Part shown: positions 60,458-64,000 of the stretch, in pieces
Layout: the number at the start of each line of letters is the position of its first letter
Numbering within the stretch: the first letter of the stretch is position 1
NCBI GenBank assembly: GCA_009785115.1
Contig: WQWY01000001.1
Span: forward strand, 123,519-187,518
Reading direction: 5' to 3'
DNA length: 64,000 bases
Source: Micrococcales bacterium
GTDB lineage: Bacteria; Actinomycetota; Actinomycetes; Actinomycetales; Cellulomonadaceae
Position numbers and translations under genes: made by a program
Notes under the pieces: model-generated
Told to the model about the DNA's origin: nothing
The model's input: the letters and a program-made list of their open reading frames with translations, nothing else
The model's database searches: none

Positions 60458-62197
60458 AAGTCTCTTCCCCGCTCATGCGGGGGTGGTCCCCAGGACCCCC
60501 GACCGGCGCAGAGGAGGACAGGCTCTTCCCCGCTCATGCGGGGGTGGTCCGGTCGGGAAGGAGGCGGCCCGGAAGGCCTGGAACTCTTCCCCGCTCATGC
60601 GGGGGTGGTCCCCGGTCGGCATACCGATAGGCGGCGTCGGCAAGCTCTTCCCCGCTCATGCGGGGGTGGTCCCGTCACGACATGCCCCGGGTGCGGGCGC
60701 ACCGGCTCTTCCCCGCTCATGCGGGGGTGGTCCTCTCAGACGACGCTCACCGGCCTCGCTGAATCCCTCTTCCCCGCTCATGCGGGGGTGGTCCCGATGT
60801 GCAGTTGGTCGGGACTGTCGAAACGGACTCTTCCCCGCTCATGCGGGGGTGGTCCGACAGCCCGCGATGCCGACCCGAGGACTTTCGGCTCTTCCCCGCT
60901 CATGCGGGGGTGGTCCGCGAGGCGAGCACGATCGCGCCGTCACGGATCGCTCTTCCCCGCTCATGCGGGGGTGGTCCATCACCACGTTCGGCTCGAAGGA
61001 AGGACTAGCACTCTTCCCCGCTCATGCGGGGGTGGTCCCGTGGTCGTCCCGCTCTGGCACCCAGAGAGCCCCTCTTCCCCGCTCATGCGGGGGTGGTCCG
61101 GGTCTCGGTGTGGGGTCTGATCGCCCCATCCCCTCTTCCCCGCTCATGCGGGGGTGGTCCTGACACAGGTGAGTGCTGGCCGTCGCACTCGGCCTCTTCC
61201 CCGCTCATGCGGGGGTGGTCCGCGGCTCGGAGAGCTGGAGACAGGGACGAACAACTCTTCCCCGCTCATGCGGGGGTGGTCCGAAGGTCAGCGCCGAGGG
61301 GGTGCAGTCGGCTGCCTCTTCCCCGCTCATGCGGGGGTGGTCCCTCCATGCACAACGCGGCGAACCTCCCGGCAGGCTCTTCCCCGCTCATGCGGGGGTG
61401 GTCCCAGAGGTACCTCGCGAACACGATCGGTGAGCGGCTCTTCCCCGCTCATGCGGGGGTGGTCCGTCACGCAGACCGACGCGCGGGACGTGCTGTACCT
61501 CTTCCCCGCTCATGCGGGGGTGGTCCCAACATCCACAGCAGCGAGAACAGGCCGAGGATCTCTTCCCCGCTCATGCGGGGGTGGTCCTGACATGGTGTGG
61601 CCTGCCGGAGAGACTTGGCTCTCTTCCCCGCTCATGCGGGGGTGGTCCGAGACCGCTGCACGCCGACTGGCCCAAGCGCAGCTCTTCCCCGCTCATGCGG
61701 GGGTGGTCCACCATCGGCCTGTTCGCCTCCTCATGGTGGTCACTCTTCCCCGCTCATGCGGGGGTGGTCCGTGCTCGCAGAGGAGGCTCATCTGTGGTTT
61801 CTCCTCTTCCCCGCTCATGCGGGGGTGGTCCCTACAGCTTCCACCGGATGCCGCCCGTGAAGAACTCTTCCCCGCTCATGCGGGGGTGGTCCTCTACCCG
61901 TCTGTGCCGACTATCGCGAGAGACGCTCTTCCCCGCTCATGCGGGGGTGGTCCCAGGTGACGGTGGGCCAGCTCCTCCTCAGAGGGCTCTTCCCCGCTCA
62001 TGCGGGGGTGGTCCGGCATCGAGTCCCTGCCCCTCGGGATAGTGGTCCTCTTCCCCGCTCATGCGGGGGTGGTCCCGCCACGGGCGCTGCCCCGTACACG
62101 ACGCTCCACTCTTCCCCGCTCATGCGGGGGTGGTCCCACCGCTGACGATCACGGACGAAGGACGTATCTCTCTTCCCCGCTCATGCGGGGGTGGTCC

Positions 62198-62291
62198 AGG
62201 GGCTCGGGAACCATCCCTGTCTCTCGGAAACTCTTCCCCGCTCATGCGGGGGTGGTCCAGGGGCTGGGGAACCATCCCTGTCTCTCGGAAA
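62198..62291 (+). repeat. Near-duplicate spacer pair with one base change
   Basis: Spacers 62198-62230 and 62259-62291 are identical except at the eighth base (AGGGGCTC versus AGGGGCTG). Confidence 0.95.
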
Positions 62292-62990
62292 CTCTTCCCC
62301 GCTCATGCGGGGGTGGTCCTAGTCGCCCCACCGGCCTACAGCGCTCGAAATCCTCTTCCCCGCTCATGCGGGGGTGGTCCCGTGGAGGCGTTCCGCAAGA
62401 CCTTGTACGCGGACTCTTCCCCGCTCATGCGGGGGTGGTCCCTTTACGAAACCCTAGACGCCGCGCGACGACAGCTCTTCCCCGCTCATGCGGGGGTGGT
62501 CCAGGTGTCACCGGCAGCAAGCTCCCAGTAGATGTCTCTTCCCCGCTCATGCGGGGGTGGTCCCTTCGGCATCCGCTCCGAGGTCCAGGGCTTCATCTCT
62601 TCCCCGCTCATGCGGGGGTGGTCCGCATTCGGGCACCGAGGTACTGACGATCACCGGCTCTTCCCCGCTCATGCGGGGGTGGTCCGGCCACGTCGTTGAT
62701 CCACGGCTTGGGCTGCCACTCTTCCCCGCTCATGCGGGGGTGGTCCCACACGATCGAGAGAGGCGAGAGCGATGGCGGACTCTTCCCCGCTCATGCGGGG
62801 GTGGTCCGGTGGACCTCTGGACGCTCGGAGGGCACCGACGCTCTTCCCCGCTCATGCGGGGGTGGTCCCTTCACCGTCGGTCTGAACATGTGCGGGGTCG
62901 ACTCTTCCCCGCTCATGCGGGGGTGGTCCGTTGCCTCAGCGTGCTCAGACGATCACCCGACACTCTTCCCCGCTCATGCGGGGGTGGTCC

Positions 62991-63084
62991 GAACCTCGTC
63001 AACAGCCCGTTCAAGGGCTACAACTCTTCCCCGCTCATGCGGGGGTGGTCCGAACCTCGTCAACAGCCCGTTCAAGGGCTACAA
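62991..63084 (+). repeat. Exact duplicate spacer pair
   Basis: Spacers 62991-63023 and 63052-63084 are identical (both begin GAACCTCGTCAACAGC). Confidence 0.97.
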
Positions 63085-63417
63085 CTCTTCCCCGCTCATG
63101 CGGGGGTGGTCCGTGCATCACCCCGCCGCACGACACCGTGGGCTACTCTTCCCCGCTCATGCGGGGGTGGTCCGACCACAGACTCGTTCGGGTTCGACCG
63201 ATTCTCCTCTTCCCCGCTCATGCGGGGGTGGTCCCCTCACGGGCTGGCCGACGCCGGGGTGGACGACCTCTTCCCCGCTCATGCGGGGGTGGTCCCCGGC
63301 TGGAGCCGCCGTACCTGGTGCTGGTCGTCTCTTCCCCGCTCATGCGGGGGTGGTCCGAGGGCGAGTGCGAGTACCTGGCGCTGGGCTGCCTCTTCCCCGC
63401 TCATGCGGGGGTGGTCC

Positions 63418-63511
63418 AAGTACCCCGGCACGTCATGGCGCGCGGAGTGGCTCTTCCCCGCTCATGCGGGGGTGGTCCAAGTACCCCGGCACGTCATGGC
63501 GCGCGGAGTGG
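63418..63511 (+). repeat. Exact duplicate spacer pair
   Basis: Spacers 63418-63450 and 63479-63511 are identical (both begin AAGTACCCCGGCACG). Confidence 0.97.
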
Positions 63512-63884
63512 CTCTTCCCCGCTCATGCGGGGGTGGTCCTGACGACATACACCGCGAGGATCGAGGCGCTCGCTCTTCCCCGCTCATGCGGGGGTGGTCC
63601 CGGTAACCATCAGGCTCACGGTCCTCTTGCCATCTCTTCCCCGCTCATGCGGGGGTGGTCCGAACGGGTGTGCGAGAGGTGCGAGGGGTCGTGCCTCTTC
63701 CCCGCTCATGCGGGGGTGGTCCCTTGCTCATCGGGTCGGTGGGGTCGTAGACGGTCTCTTCCCCGCTCATGCGGGGGTGGTCCCATACCGGTCGAACGCC
63801 TCGTCGGTCACCGGCGCTCTTCCCCGCTCATGCGGGGGTGGTCCGGACCACACGGCCAGAAGAAGCAGGAGCAGGAGAGTTGAG

Positions 63885-64000
63885 TCCCTGATAGTGGTGT
63901 AGCGCGGTCGCTGGGTCCTGGACGTGGGCGCGGTCACCGCGTGATCCTTCGAGTCAACCTTCCACAGAATCCTCGAACGGAGTCACCGCGATGACCGCAC
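63885..64000 (+). mobile_element. Probable left end of an IS256-family element
   Basis: From about 63885 the sequence resembles, from memory, the non-coding 5' end of actinobacterial IS256-family elements: a GTGGTGTAG-like stretch, then CTTCCACAG, then CGAACGGAG as RBS 8 nt before an ATG at 63991. The frame opens Met-Thr-Ala at the window edge, as many such transposases do. Only three complete codons are visible and the terminal inverted repeat cannot be confirmed. The last CRISPR repeat ends about 40 nt to the left. Confidence 0.4.

Larger units (their letters stand above)
60462..63844 (+). CRISPR. Type I-E CRISPR array, 56 repeats and 55 spacers
   Basis: A 28-nt repeat begins CTCTTCCCCGC and ends GGGGGTGGTCC, with the hairpin core CCCCGC-TCAT-GCGGGG. 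Repeats recur every 61 nt; first and last starts (60462 and 63817) differ by exactly 55 periods, and all intermediate positions checked fit, so every spacer appears to be 33 nt. All repeats I read are identical, including the last. Orientation follows the E. coli I-E repeat (TTCCCCGC 5' of the hairpin), so crRNAs are read on the + strand and the leader end is on the left, next to cas2. Three neighbouring spacer pairs are duplicates (one with a single base difference). Confidence 0.98.

Noticed and set aside
60483..63902. Long open frames running through the CRISPR array on the + strand
   Set aside because: They translate the repeat over and over (PRSCGGGP, SPLMRGWS, FPAHAGVV) in three frames; the array is non-coding.
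63845..64000. CRISPR leader on the right-hand side of the array
   Set aside because: Repeat orientation puts the leader on the cas2 side, and the right flank looks like an insertion element rather than an A/T-rich leader.

Overview
The window is high-GC DNA with dense, often overlapping genes, many GTG starts and TANNNT -10 elements sitting 6-8 nt in front of start codons. This is typical of Actinomycetota. Gene content (AdnA/AdnB, UvrD2-like helicase, DUF3107, actinobacterial Mrp, MgtE-like CBS protein) and local order resemble the mycobacterial Rv3198c-Rv3211 and Rv1229c-Rv1234 neighbourhoods. A member of Micrococcales (Cellulomonas relatives) is my best guess; nothing here identifies a species.

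Layout. 0-6 kb: UvrD2-like helicase, a probably catalytically dead APH-fold protein, a TrpB2-type tryptophan synthase beta chain and a MurJ-like flippase. The far left edge may carry the promoter of an off-window gene (whiB7 is a guess). 6.3-12.3 kb: a five-gene NikA/CntA-like uptake operon with a fused permease-ATPase and a terminal methyltransferase, preceded by a promoter and a perfect palindrome. 12.4-22.4 kb: adnB and adnA (double-strand-break helicase-nuclease) split by an oppositely oriented acetyltransferase gene, then a lipoprotein, DUF3107 and a DEAD-box RNA helicase. 22.7-33 kb: biotin ECF transporter bioMNY, PHP phosphoesterase, Xaa-Pro aminopeptidase, general-stress membrane protein, MgtE-like protein, DUF1003 protein, Mrp, exonuclease III and an alpha/beta hydrolase.

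33.1-45.0 kb: a seven-gene, translationally coupled minus-strand operon that looks like a self-contained lipo-aminoacyl-polyketide pathway. Its genes are an ACP, an acyl-AMP ligase, a C-A-PCP NRPS whose adenylation pocket reads as the threonine code, an AT-less KS-ACP-thioesterase, an ABC exporter pair and a phosphopantetheinyl transferase. I regard this as the most novel system in the window.

45.4-50.7 kb: a one-carbon locus (glyA-folD behind a ZTP riboswitch, with purU nearby), two small genes and malate dehydrogenase. 50.9-64 kb: an accessory segment with a ParDE toxin-antitoxin pair, a complete type I-E CRISPR-Cas operon (cas3, cas8e, cse2, cas7, cas5, cas6e, cas1, cas2), a 56-repeat array whose probable promoter lies inside cas2, and what looks like the start of an IS256-type element at the right edge.

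No rRNA or tRNA gene was recognised. Coordinates of starts are my choice from ribosome-binding sites or -10 spacing; doubtful ones are flagged.
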